From Bacillota bacterium (GTDB taxonomy: Bacteria; Bacillota; Clostridia; Acetivibrionales; DSM-1351): a DNA stretch of 64,000 nt. Where the stretch lies: positions 449,295-513,294 of the forward strand of contig JAEYHZ010000004.1 in the NCBI GenBank assembly GCA_023409265.1, in the 5' to 3' direction. Below are positions 26,159-34,667 of this stretch, piece by piece (the stretch's first letter is position 1; each line of letters opens with the position of its first letter). The notes under the pieces were generated by a model that had not been told where the DNA came from, searched no databases, and saw nothing but the letters and a program-made list of their open reading frames with translations. The position numbers and the translations under genes are program-made.

Positions 26159-27684
26159 CAGGCACCCCTCCTCACGGCATCCAGTTTTTCTCCTGCCATC
26201 ATTAATCCAAGTTGTTCCTTGGTAACTTTATCGGCATCCACAATGCCGGTAACCTCACCATTGCACAATATCATAATTCTGTCACAAAGCTCAATCAGTA
26301 CATCCAGGTCCTCACCAATATACAATATGCCGACACCCTTTTCCTTCTGTTCGTTCAACAGGTCATAAATAGTATAGGATGCGTTGATATCAAGACCTCT
26401 GACAGGATAAGCAGTAATCAGCAAATGCGGATTTGACTCTATTTCCCGTCCCAGTAAAACCTTCTGGATATTTCCGCCTGATAATTGTCTTACAGGGTGA
26501 TGTACTCCGGGAGTTTTGATATCTAATTTCTTAATTAGTTTATGGGCCAGATTCCTTGCAGTTTTCTTTTCAATAAACAATCCCTTTTGATTCTGGTACT
26601 CCTTTAGTATCATGTTGTCAACCATGCCCATGGATGCGATCAGGCCCATTCCCAATCTATCCTCGGGTATAAAGCTCATACTGATACCCATTTTAATTAT
26701 GTCACGCGGATTTTTACCTACGATATTTTCATTGTTATATTCTATCAAACCGGAGGCTACAGGATATAACCCTGCAATACATTCACACAATTCCTTCTGT
26801 CCGCTTCCGGCAACGCCAGCAACTCCGAGTATTTCTCCCGAATCGAGAGTAAAGCTGATACTGCTAAGTGCTTTAACATTTTCCTCATCAACAACTGTCA
26901 GCTCTTTAACTTTTAAAATAGTGTTACTATTCTTTTTTTCAACCCTATTTATTGATAAATCAACAGCTCTTCCAACCATCAGATTGGTAAGCTCATTGGC
27001 ATTAGTATCCGCCTTGTTAACTGTTCCAAAGGTTTCTCCTTTTCTTAGAACAGTTATTCTATCTGATATTTCCATTACTTCATTAAGCTTATGGGTAATT
27101 ATGATTATCGAACAACCGGCCTGTTTCATTTTTCTGAGAATATTGAACAAGCTTTCAGTTTCCTGAGGAGTCAAAACTGCAGTAGGTTCGTCCAGTATAA
27201 GTATCTCAGCCCCTCTGTAAATAACCTTAAGAATTTCAACCGTCTGCTTTTCTCCTACCGACATGTTGTAAACCTTCTTATCGGGATCTACTACCAAACC
27301 AAATTTTTCAGAAATCTCACGGATTTTTTGAGAAAGTTTTTTACTTCCAATAAAGAAACTGCCTTTCTGACCTGCAATAATATTTTCTTTTGCAGTTAAA
27401 ACTTCCACCAGCTTAAAGTGCTGATGAATCATTCCAATTCCTAGAGCCATGGAATCTTTCGGATTCTTGAAGGAAACCTTTTTCCCTTTAATATAAATGG
27501 CTCCGCTGTCGGGTGTATATATCCCTGACAACATGTTCATCAATGTACTTTTTCCAGATCCATTCTCCCCTAAAAGAGCATGAATTTCACCTTTTCTGAC
27601 CTCCAGTGAAACATTATTGTTTGCAACTACAGGACCAAAGGTTTTAGTCAGATTTTCGATTTTAATATACACTTCATTATTCAC
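26158..27684 (-). CDS. nupO: Nucleoside/BMP-type ABC transporter ATP-binding protein
   Basis: Duplicated ABC ATPase (508 residues) of the sugar/nucleoside importer class. Domain 1 has GENGSGKST (about 39-47), MSVGEKQTVEILK and LILDEPTAVLTP. Domain 2 has the degenerate Walker A GVAGSGQKE and LSGGNIQKVLLGRE; its Walker B reads LLITAYPVRGLD, lacking the catalytic acidic pair, as is usual in this family. The start is GTG behind GGTGAC. A 165-bp gap containing a hairpin separates it from the binding-protein gene. Confidence 0.9.
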   Translation of the reverse strand: MNNEVYIKIENLTKTFGPVVANNNVSLEVRKGEIHALLGENGSGKSTLMNMLSGIYTPDSGAIYIKGKKVSFKNPKDSMALGIGMIHQHFKLVEVLTAKENIIAGQKGSFFIGSKKLSQKIREISEKFGLVVDPDKKVYNMSVGEKQTVEILKVIYRGAEILILDEPTAVLTPQETESLFNILRKMKQAGCSIIIITHKLNEVMEISDRITVLRKGETFGTVNKADTNANELTNLMVGRAVDLSINRVEKKNSNTILKVKELTVVDEENVKALSSISFTLDSGEILGVAGVAGSGQKELCECIAGLYPVASGLIEYNNENIVGKNPRDIIKMGISMSFIPEDRLGMGLIASMGMVDNMILKEYQNQKGLFIEKKTARNLAHKLIKKLDIKTPGVHHPVRQLSGGNIQKVLLGREIESNPHLLITAYPVRGLDINASYTIYDLLNEQKEKGVGILYIGEDLDVLIELCDRIMILCNGEVTGIVDADKVTKEQLGLMMAGEKLDAVRRGA

Positions 27685-27736
27685 GGCGTCACCTTTTTAA
27701 ATTATTTTCCAAGGATTGTTATTTTTAATAAAACTT

Positions 27737-27813
27737 CATTAGCAGTAGCTAAAACCTTTTTTATAACGCATATCTACTGTCTAGTTATAAAAGGCTTCAA
27801 ACTACTGCTAATG
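27737..27813. repeat. Long inverted repeat between the binding-protein and ATPase genes
   Basis: Perfect 12-bp outer arms CATTAGCAGTAG (27737-27748) and CTACTGCTAATG (27802-27813), then after a small internal loop a second pair, CCTTTTTTATAAC and GTTATAAAAGG. On the transcribed minus strand this would be a stable stem-loop located where binding-protein operons often have a processing or partial-termination structure. Confidence 0.75.
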
Positions 27814-27849
27814 TAAAACCTGTCGTAATTCTTTATTTGAATAAATATA

Positions 27850-29025
27850 TTAGTTATCTATTTTACCGTTTACACCCTGAACAAACCACTTGCAGCTTAA
27901 TTGATCTTCATCTGTCATTGTTGCACCTTCAGCAATCTTAACTGCACCTGTCTGATCCTTTATTGGACCGGCGAAAACATTGAAGGAACCGTCAAGAATT
28001 TTGGCTTTGACTTCTTCAATTTTTTCTTTTGTACCCGCTTCTGCATTTGCAGTAAGGGGAGCCAGATCTACAACGCCTTCCTTAAGTCCACCCCAGTAGT
28101 TTTCAGGCTTCCAGGTTCCATCAAGTATCTTTTGCACCTGGTCAACATAATAAACACCCCAGTTCCATACAGGAGCTGTAATATAAGCCTTAGGAGCTGC
28201 CTTGCTGCTGTCTGAGTTGTAACCGATTGCAAAAGCACCCTTTTCTTCAGCCGCAACCTGTGGACCTGTAGTATCCTGATGCTGGGCTATTACATCACAA
28301 CCGTCGTTCAAAAGAGCGGTTGCAGCATTCTTTTCCAGAGTTGGATCATACCAGGTATCAGTCCATTTTACATTTACTGTTGCAGTAGGATTAACTGACT
28401 GAACTCCTAATGTAAATGCATTTATACCTCTGATAACTTCTGGAATCTGTTTTGCAGCAACATAACCGATTTTGCCCGATTTTGTCTTCAATCCGGCAGC
28501 TATACCTGAAAGATATCTTGTTTGTTCTATTCTACCAAAGTAGTTAACAAAGTTCTTATCATTTGACATATAGCCTGAGCAGTGGAAGAACTTAACATCA
28601 GGATATTCCTTGGCAACCTTGTCTACATATTCCATATATCCGAAGCTGGTTGCAAATATTACATTACAGCCCTGGTCTATCAAATCTTTCATAGCCTTTT
28701 CAACTGAAGCATCTTCCGGCACACTTTCAAGGTAAGTAGTAGTTACGCCTTTAGAACCAAGTTCTTTTTCGAGGAACAAACGCCCCTGGTCATGAGCGTA
28801 TGTGTAACCACCGTCACCGATAGGTCCAATGTAAATAAATCCGGCCTTTACTGACTTTACAGCATTAGATTCACTTGCTGCCGATCCTTCTGCAGCAGAA
28901 GATGAAGCTGCTGAGCTGTCTGTTGAAGCAACTGAAGTGTCCGCTGCCTTATCAGCCCCGCAACCTGTTAATATGGCTGCAGATAACATAACAACAGCCA
29001 GCATTAATGCTAATAATTTTTTCAT
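27850..29025 (-). CDS. nupN: BMP-family nucleoside-binding lipoprotein
   Basis: Extracellular substrate-binding lipoprotein of the ABC importer. The signal peptide ends AAILTGCG with Cys22. Residues about 25-55 are Ser/Ala/Asp-rich linker, and the BMP fold follows (VKAGFIYIGPIGDGGYTYAHDQG, FFHCSGY, AQHQDTTGPQVAAEEKG). 391 residues. The tryptophan-containing pocket segment WNWGVYYV is present. Substrates of the family are purine nucleosides; the preceding xpt supports this. Confidence 0.9.
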   Translation of the reverse strand: MKKLLALMLAVVMLSAAILTGCGADKAADTSVASTDSSAASSSAAEGSAASESNAVKSVKAGFIYIGPIGDGGYTYAHDQGRLFLEKELGSKGVTTTYLESVPEDASVEKAMKDLIDQGCNVIFATSFGYMEYVDKVAKEYPDVKFFHCSGYMSNDKNFVNYFGRIEQTRYLSGIAAGLKTKSGKIGYVAAKQIPEVIRGINAFTLGVQSVNPTATVNVKWTDTWYDPTLEKNAATALLNDGCDVIAQHQDTTGPQVAAEEKGAFAIGYNSDSSKAAPKAYITAPVWNWGVYYVDQVQKILDGTWKPENYWGGLKEGVVDLAPLTANAEAGTKEKIEEVKAKILDGSFNVFAGPIKDQTGAVKIAEGATMTDEDQLSCKWFVQGVNGKIDN

Positions 29026-29131
29026 TTTGTAATCCCCCTAATTCTTATATAAATTTATTGATATATTATAATGCTTCCGCTGAGGAGCACTTTAATCAGT
29101 AAAAATGTTAACATAATGACATTCAAATCTT

Positions 29132-29704
29132 TCAGTTACTGAACGTTATTTCCCCGTCCTGCATGTTTTCAACAATTGCAAGGGACTGGACATCAATACC
29201 TCGTTCTCTTAACATTTTCCCGCCGTCCTGGAAACCCTTCTCAATTGCTATTCCGATTCCGGCCACCTGAGCTCCAGCCTGCCCAACTATGTCCACCAGA
29301 CCCATAGCCGCCTTTCCGTTGGCAAGAAAATCATCTATTATTAATACAACATCATTGGAATTGATATATTTTTTAGAAACTCTGACGCTATAGGTTTTAC
29401 CCTTTGTAAAGGAAAAAACTTCAGTGAGATAAGTATCTGAATCCAGATTTTTTGCTTCGGTTTTCTTGGCAAAAACAACAGGAACATCGAAATATTGCGC
29501 TGCTATACAGGCAATACCTATACCGGATGATTCAATCGTCAAAATTTTGGTAACATTTTTATAAGCAAATAATCTATAGAATTCCCTGCCCATTTCATTG
29601 AAGAGCTGAACATCCATCTGATGATTCAAAAATGAATCTACCTTCAGGATATCATTGCCGATTACTTTACCGTCTTTTACTATTCTTTGCTTTAAGAGCT
29701 CCAT
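29132..29704 (-). CDS. xpt: Xanthine phosphoribosyltransferase
   Basis: Converts xanthine and PRPP to XMP in purine salvage. 190 residues, normal length. The N-terminus MELLKQRIVKDGKVIGND is diagnostic, and VVLIIDDFLANGKAA is the PRPP-binding loop. The frame is open 51 codons upstream, but those codons are the riboswitch terminator region; the ATG at 29704 sits 8 nt after GGAGG. The importer genes follow after 106 bp with no terminator seen, so salvage enzyme and transporter are probably one operon. Confidence 0.95.
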   Translation of the reverse strand: MELLKQRIVKDGKVIGNDILKVDSFLNHQMDVQLFNEMGREFYRLFAYKNVTKILTIESSGIGIACIAAQYFDVPVVFAKKTEAKNLDSDTYLTEVFSFTKGKTYSVRVSKKYINSNDVVLIIDDFLANGKAAMGLVDIVGQAGAQVAGIGIAIEKGFQDGGKMLRERGIDVQSLAIVENMQDGEITFSN

Positions 29705-29801
29705 CTTATATCCTCCGGAATTATTGAAACATAGGTACAAAAACATTACGTTTTCAGTCATAATAATTACACCGCAGCCTAAACAGAATAGGACCTGGCT
29801 A

Positions 29802-29834
29802 ATTAAAAAGCTCCCAATCACGGATTGGGAGCTC
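29802..29834 (-). terminator. Guanine riboswitch terminator
   Basis: On the minus strand GAGCTCCCAATC and GATTGGGAGCT form an 11-bp stem with a 3-nt loop followed by TTTTTAATT, between the aptamer and xpt. Confidence 0.9.
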
Positions 29835-29873
29835 TGATTCTTACGACAAATAAACATATGTCAAAGATGAACA

Positions 29874-29940
29874 CCCGTAGCAAAGCCATTTACGGCGGCT
29901 TCGTAGAGACTTTCGGACCATATCACCGAGAATATACGGG
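29874..29940 (-). promoter_or_regulatory. Guanine-type purine riboswitch
   Basis: On the minus strand P1 arms CCCGTA and TACGGG enclose the conserved core GATATGGTCC, GTCTCTAC, CCGTAAATGGC and TTTGCTACGGG. The J3/1 position that reads the ligand is C, which selects guanine or hypoxanthine over adenine. Controls xpt and probably the downstream nucleoside importer. Confidence 0.93.
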
Positions 29941-30066
29941 ATATTTTTTAATACATAAATATATATTAAAAAACACCATATTAAATTTTTATTGATGTCG
30001 CTATTTTTTCGACAAAGTTATTGTATCTTAGACGTTAAAAAAAATCAAGATAAAAAATGAACATTT

Positions 30067-30567
30067 TTAAGAAAATCGCTTAAAAAGTTCGCTTAATTTT
30101 TTACTGTTCTCAAATAATAACATTAATGGAAAACCAAGAACATAACAAGCTATTACCTGTCCCAAACCCACTGAAAGCATCGTTGCAAATAATGGCATTT
30201 TATAGAGCACGCTCAGCATTGGTCCAACCATCACAACATTGACTATTACAGGAGGTAAAGGTGCCAGCCATTTTCTCCCGGGCTTATTATAAGTTAATTT
30301 ATAGGTAAGATATGCAGCAATTAAAGTTGCCAAACTGCCTATCACCACATCCCATATTCCGTTTCCTCCCAGGATATTTGCAACAACGCAGCCCACAAAT
30401 AAACCCGGAACTGCCAGTGGAGTGAAGTAGGGCAATACTGTTAAAACCTCTGCAAATCTTATCTGATATGGAAGAAAACTTGTCAGATAAAAAATTAATG
30501 TCAATACAAGGTAAACTGCCGCAATCATAGCTGAAGCTGTCAACCATCTTAATTTTTTGTTATTCAT
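30067..30567 (-). CDS. queT: Queuosine precursor transporter QueT
   Basis: Membrane substrate-binding (S) component for the queuosine precursor preQ1 or a related base. 166 residues, about five hydrophobic helices, with FYLTSFLPYQIRFAEVLTVLPYF, the QueT family signature, and ANILGGNGIWDVVIGS. GAGGGG precedes the ATG. The preQ1 riboswitch upstream confirms the assignment. Energising ECF genes are not in the window. Confidence 0.93.
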   Translation of the reverse strand: MNNKKLRWLTASAMIAAVYLVLTLIFYLTSFLPYQIRFAEVLTVLPYFTPLAVPGLFVGCVVANILGGNGIWDVVIGSLATLIAAYLTYKLTYNKPGRKWLAPLPPVIVNVVMVGPMLSVLYKMPLFATMLSVGLGQVIACYVLGFPLMLLFENSKKLSELFKRFS

Positions 30568-30656
30568 AAATAACCCCTCTTCCTTATCGTGACCATGGAC
30601 ACATTAAAAATCCGAGGCGCCATTCTGGCTGACATGGCTCGATTGAGCAGGTCAAA

Positions 30657-30693
30657 CAAAACAAAATACTGCCCTGCATAAGAAGCAGGCAGT
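30657..30693 (-). terminator. preQ1 riboswitch terminator
   Basis: On the minus strand ACTGCCTGC and GCAGGGCAGT (one bulge) form a stem followed by ATTTTGTTTTG, just downstream of the aptamer. Confidence 0.8.
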
Positions 30694-30700
30694 GTCGCCA

Positions 30701-30736
30701 TAGTTTTAATTATAGACAGGATGGTCACGAACTGTC
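30701..30736 (-). promoter_or_regulatory. preQ1-I riboswitch
   Basis: The minus strand reads GACAG, TTCGTGACCATC, CTGTC, TATAATT, AAAACTA: a 5-bp P1, the C-rich loop and the A-rich tail that closes the pseudoknot in the compact preQ1-I aptamer. Upstream of queT. Confidence 0.85.
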
Positions 30737-30817
30737 TTTATTATTTTCTTAATGCACAAATTATATCACTGATTATGGTTAAATTCAAATAAATTCGGAA
30801 TTAATCATGTATTACGT

Positions 30818-31789
30818 TCACAGTGATTTAGTACCCAGTAAAAGTAAAATAATAGCACTAAGGTTCAAACAAATACATACCAGATATAAGAAATAAACTG
30901 TTTGCTTTTGGGTCAAGCCTTTTTCAATCAATCTATAATGAATTTGTGAAGAATCTCCAATATAAATCCTTCTTCCTTCTTTGATTCTTTTAATAACTAC
31001 AAATATATTATCAAATATGGGTAAGCCCAGAGCCAGAATAGGAATGAAAATAGAAACTACAGTGGCCTGTTTAAAGGCTCCATCCAAGGATATTATTGCA
31101 AGAATAAAGCCAAGAAAGGTTGCACCGGCATCACCCATTAAAATTTTCGCAGGGTACTTATTATATCTCAAATAACCCAGGCATACCCCTACCAGGGTTA
31201 TTGCCATTATTCCAAGCAGCTGGTTACCTTTTGCAATTGAAACTACAAAAAGAGTACCGGCTGAAATACAGGAAATCCCACCCGCCAAACCGTCCAGGCC
31301 ATCCGAAAAGTTGATGACCGTGGTTACACCAAACAACCAGAAAATGGACAATAAAAATTGAATACTTGATGGGAAAGCAATATACGTGCCATCAAAAGGA
31401 TTTGTTATTCCTAAAAACTTTATATTTGAGAAACAAACCAGGATAAAGCAGGCAGACAGCTGAACGATAAATTTTGGCCAGGCCTTTAAATCTTTTCCGT
31501 TTATTTTAAACCAATCATCAATCATTCCAATACACCAAATCATGAAGGAACTAACAAACATCACTACAGATTTTTGGCTGAGGTCTCTCGAAAAAATAAA
31601 ATAGCACACCCAAAAGGTAAAAAATATTCCCACAGCTGCCAGATAAGCTTTGCTTTCCTTATGGATTTTTCTTGTGCTGTCAGGGTTTGGTTTTTCTGTA
31701 TAATCAATTTTATGGGCCAGTTTTGTTAATTTCGGTGTTACAACAAACATTATCACAAGTGACAGAAAAAAGGAGAAATAATAACTCAT
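30818..31789 (-). CDS. tagO: Undecaprenyl-phosphate GlcNAc-1-phosphate transferase (TagO/WecA-like)
   Basis: Transfers a sugar-1-phosphate from UDP-HexNAc to undecaprenyl phosphate, starting wall teichoic acid or other surface polysaccharide synthesis. 323 residues, about ten membrane helices. Catalytic and metal motifs are IGMIDDWF, the aspartate-rich NFSDGLDGLAGG, and LMGDAGATFLGF. The positively charged loop RRIYIGDSSQIHYRLIEKG matches the nucleotide-sugar-binding region of this family. Alternative: a MraY-like transferase for another glycan. Confidence 0.87.
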   Translation of the reverse strand: MSYYFSFFLSLVIMFVVTPKLTKLAHKIDYTEKPNPDSTRKIHKESKAYLAAVGIFFTFWVCYFIFSRDLSQKSVVMFVSSFMIWCIGMIDDWFKINGKDLKAWPKFIVQLSACFILVCFSNIKFLGITNPFDGTYIAFPSSIQFLLSIFWLFGVTTVINFSDGLDGLAGGISCISAGTLFVVSIAKGNQLLGIMAITLVGVCLGYLRYNKYPAKILMGDAGATFLGFILAIISLDGAFKQATVVSIFIPILALGLPIFDNIFVVIKRIKEGRRIYIGDSSQIHYRLIEKGLTQKQTVYFLYLVCICLNLSAIILLLLGTKSL

Positions 31790-32126
31790 GGCAATCTAAA
31801 CTCCATTTCATCTTTAGTAGTTATCATTAAAACAATTATATTATAGTATATAAAATAGTTCATGTAACAGATATTTTTAATAATTCAAAAAAAATTAATA
31901 ATTCATATCATTGATCTTAAACTAAAAATACTATAAGTAATACATTTTCTATTTTCCATTTTATAATACTCAAATTTCATTTTACCATTTACTTAATATA
32001 GCTTGTCATGTATAATATTTTATTTGGGAAGACAATGTTCTTATATTTGTTCATTTTGAAGTTTTCTATATTCAAGTGCCATACTTAATAACAACATTGA
32101 CACAGTGAAATATGGAGGTAATTACT
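31790..32126. other. AT-rich divergent intergenic region
   Basis: 337 bp, very AT-rich, between the tagO-like gene (minus) and the FAD dehydrogenase (plus). Promoters for both must lie here (for example TTATATTATAGTATA near 31840), but none can be fixed. No gene or repeat seen. Confidence 0.5.
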
Positions 32127-33512
32127 ATGTATGACGTAGCGATAATTGGTTGTGGTATTTCCGGTATATTTGCCGGCTATGAGTTGACTAAGAAAAATCC
32201 TCATTTAAAAGTTGTAATGCTAGAGCAGGGCAATGATATTTTCGGAAGAAATTGTCCTATAATAGCTAATAAAATAAAAGATTGCATCAGATGCAAAACC
32301 TGTGATATAATGCGCGGTTTCGGCGGTGCAGGAGCATTCTCCGACGGTAAATTCAACTTTACAACCGAGTTTGGCGGATGGTTGAACGATTACCTTGAAG
32401 ATAATGAAGTAATGGGACTGATTAATTATGTTGACAGTGTCAACGTTGAGTTTGGTGCCACCAAGGAAATGTTCTCAACCTATACTCCTGAAGCAAAAGC
32501 TATAGAAAAAAAAGCTCTTGAAAATGACCTTCATTTGCTTCAGGCTTCAGTTAAACACCTTGGAACAGAAAACAACCTTGAAATATTGAAAAGGCTGTAT
32601 AAATATTTGCTGGAGCGCCTTGAAATGCTCTGCAATACCCAGGTTCTTAACATAACTTCATCAGGTGACGGTTATGCTATTGAGCTGCACAATGAAAAGA
32701 CTATTGAATGCAAGTATCTTATAGTAGCACCTGGAAGATCGGGAGCAGAGTGGTTTGCACAGCAATGTAAACACCTGAAGCTTGATCTGATCAACAACCA
32801 GGTGGACATCGGCGTAAGAGTTGAGCTGCCGGCAAAGGTGTTTGAACATATTACAGATGTTGTTTACGAATCAAAGCTGGTTTACAGAACAAAGCAGTAT
32901 GGCGACCTGGTTCGTACCTTCTGCATGAATCCTTACGGACATGTGGTTTCTGAAAATGTTGACGGCATAGTAACTGTTAACGGGCACAGTTATACTGACC
33001 CCAGTCTCAGAAGCGAAAATACCAATTTTGCACTGCTGGTAAGCAACAGGTTTACTCATCCGTTTAATGAACCCTATCAGTATGGTAAGAGAATTGCATC
33101 ACTTTCAAACATGCTTGGCGGAGGGGTTCTGGTTCAAAGATTCGGCGATTTGATCAAGGGTGCCAGAACCAATGCTCACAGACTAGGCCAGAGCTTTACT
33201 CACCCAACTTTGAATGCAACGCCCGGTGATCTGAGCCTTGTTCTTACAAAGAGGCATCTTGATAATATAATTGAAATGATTTATGCCCTGGACAAGATTG
33301 CTCCGGGTACTGCAAATTATGATACTTTACTTTACGGTGTTGAAGTTAAGTTCTACAGTTCAAGGCTTGAACTTACAAGGGAACTGGAAACAAAGCTCCC
33401 CAACATGTTTGCTATCGGTGACGGTGCAGGTGTGACAAGAGGCTTGTCACAGGCAAGTGCCAGCGGCGTTCATGTAGCCAGAACAATTGCAGACAGAATA
33501 AGCAGGTCATAA
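32127..33512 (+). CDS. FAD-dependent dehydrogenase (COG2509 type)
   Basis: 461 residues starting at the ATG 8 nt after GGAGG; the frame is open 5 codons further upstream. The N-terminal Rossmann motif is VAIIGCGISGIFAGYEL. A cysteine cluster, CIRCKTCDIM, follows near residue 55, next to the conserved GFGGAGAFSDGKF. The C-terminal FAD motif is MFAIGDGAGVTRGLSQASASG. It belongs to the uncharacterised predicted FAD-utilising dehydrogenases; substrate unknown. Monocistronic, followed by a terminator. Confidence 0.85.
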   Translation: MYDVAIIGCGISGIFAGYELTKKNPHLKVVMLEQGNDIFGRNCPIIANKIKDCIRCKTCDIMRGFGGAGAFSDGKFNFTTEFGGWLNDYLEDNEVMGLINYVDSVNVEFGATKEMFSTYTPEAKAIEKKALENDLHLLQASVKHLGTENNLEILKRLYKYLLERLEMLCNTQVLNITSSGDGYAIELHNEKTIECKYLIVAPGRSGAEWFAQQCKHLKLDLINNQVDIGVRVELPAKVFEHITDVVYESKLVYRTKQYGDLVRTFCMNPYGHVVSENVDGIVTVNGHSYTDPSLRSENTNFALLVSNRFTHPFNEPYQYGKRIASLSNMLGGGVLVQRFGDLIKGARTNAHRLGQSFTHPTLNATPGDLSLVLTKRHLDNIIEMIYALDKIAPGTANYDTLLYGVEVKFYSSRLELTRELETKLPNMFAIGDGAGVTRGLSQASASGVHVARTIADRISRS

Positions 33513-33581
33513 TTTAAAAAGTTGACTCCTCAATTATTTAGCTGAATGAATATCTGGATAGTTAAAATAAAAAATACCATT

Positions 33582-33619
33582 AAAGGTTAGCTCCTTTGGA
33601 TTTCCATTAGCTAACCTTT
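33582..33619. terminator. Terminator between FAD dehydrogenase and AraC regulator
   Basis: AAAGGTTAGCT and AGCTAACCTTT form an 11-bp stem with a 16-nt loop, with flanking T/A tracts, between convergent genes. Confidence 0.85.
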
Positions 33620-33673
33620 TTCAATTCCCAGGCACAGATTATTCACTTCCGAATATCAGAGTAAATTCCAGAC

Positions 33674-34576
33674 CTAAAAACCACGCTTTATTTTTCTGTA
33701 TTCACTTGGAGTAAGGTTCATATGCCTCTTAAACACCTGATTGAAGAACTTCAAATCCCTATAGCCCACTGCCATGGCGATTTCTACCACCTTTTTATCA
33801 GTATTTTTAAGAAGTTTGCAGGCCTCCTCCATTCTTATCTTCTGCGTATATTCAAATACCGTCAGCCCCGTACAATCCTTAAATATTCTGCAAAAATAGT
33901 TTTTACTAACAAAAGATAACATTGATAAATCATCCAGACGTATATCGTTTGCATAATTACTTTTCATGTACGAGACAGCCTTCCCGATTATCTGGTTTCT
34001 GTTGTTAGATATTGGGTCATTCAGTTTTTTTGTAGTGTGAAAGAGTCTGAATATATTAATAAGCAATTCGGTGAGATAAGCTTTCAAAAGTTCCATATAT
34101 CCGGGCCTCATCCCCATATATTCCCTATACATTTTTTCATATAACAGCTCTATTTCATTATCCTCATTATCATTAAGGGTTATATCAATTGGATTCTCTA
34201 TCTCTTCCGGAAAGATTGATTTAAACAGAAGGTAGTTGGTTATATCGGAAAAATCGCTGCAGCCGGCCAGAGAGTTATTCAGAAACTCGGGCTTGAAGGT
34301 ACAGTTAAATATTATCAGTTTAGTAGCTGCGGAAGGAATTGACCTGAACTCGTGGGGTACGTCATAGTTTATTATAAATAGATTTCCTTTTGAAACCGAG
34401 TACTGTTTATCACCAATTATATGAATGCCGCTGCCGGATGCCACATAAGAAATTTCCAGAAAATCGTGGGCATGCAAATGAGGTGTCTCCTCTTCAACAG
34501 CTTTATTTATATAAACCAGTTCACCTTCACGGAAATATTTTTCTACAGTTGCGTAATAAGCTAATCCCTTGTGCAT
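33674..34576 (-). CDS. AraC-family transcriptional regulator
   Basis: Cupin sensor domain at the N-terminus (ETPHLHAHDFLEISYVASGSG, a sugar-binding beta-barrel) and a C-terminal double helix-turn-helix from about residue 200 (DIRLDDLSMLSFVSKNYFCR; AMAVGYRDLKFFNQVFKR; MNLTPSEYRK). The start is reassigned to the ATG at 34576, preceded by GGGGGTGG, giving 300 residues. Divergent from the large glycoside hydrolase with a 91-bp intergenic gap, so it probably controls that gene in response to a carbohydrate. Confidence 0.9.
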   Translation of the reverse strand: MHKGLAYYATVEKYFREGELVYINKAVEEETPHLHAHDFLEISYVASGSGIHIIGDKQYSVSKGNLFIINYDVPHEFRSIPSAATKLIIFNCTFKPEFLNNSLAGCSDFSDITNYLLFKSIFPEEIENPIDITLNDNEDNEIELLYEKMYREYMGMRPGYMELLKAYLTELLINIFRLFHTTKKLNDPISNNRNQIIGKAVSYMKSNYANDIRLDDLSMLSFVSKNYFCRIFKDCTGLTVFEYTQKIRMEEACKLLKNTDKKVVEIAMAVGYRDLKFFNQVFKRHMNLTPSEYRKIKRGF

Positions 34577-34667
34577 AATTCCACCCCCACTTAATAATAA
34601 TATACTCCCATGAAAATTTAAAGAGCCGGTGCTACAATACACATGTACTAAATTTGGAGGTACTTAT

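Noticed and set aside
26612..27166. 184-codon plus-strand ORF opposite the importer ATPase
   Set aside because: Antisense shadow of a conserved ABC ATPase gene.
29705..29857. 51-codon N-terminal extension of xpt
   Set aside because: It would be translated from the riboswitch terminator; the internal ATG matches the family start.
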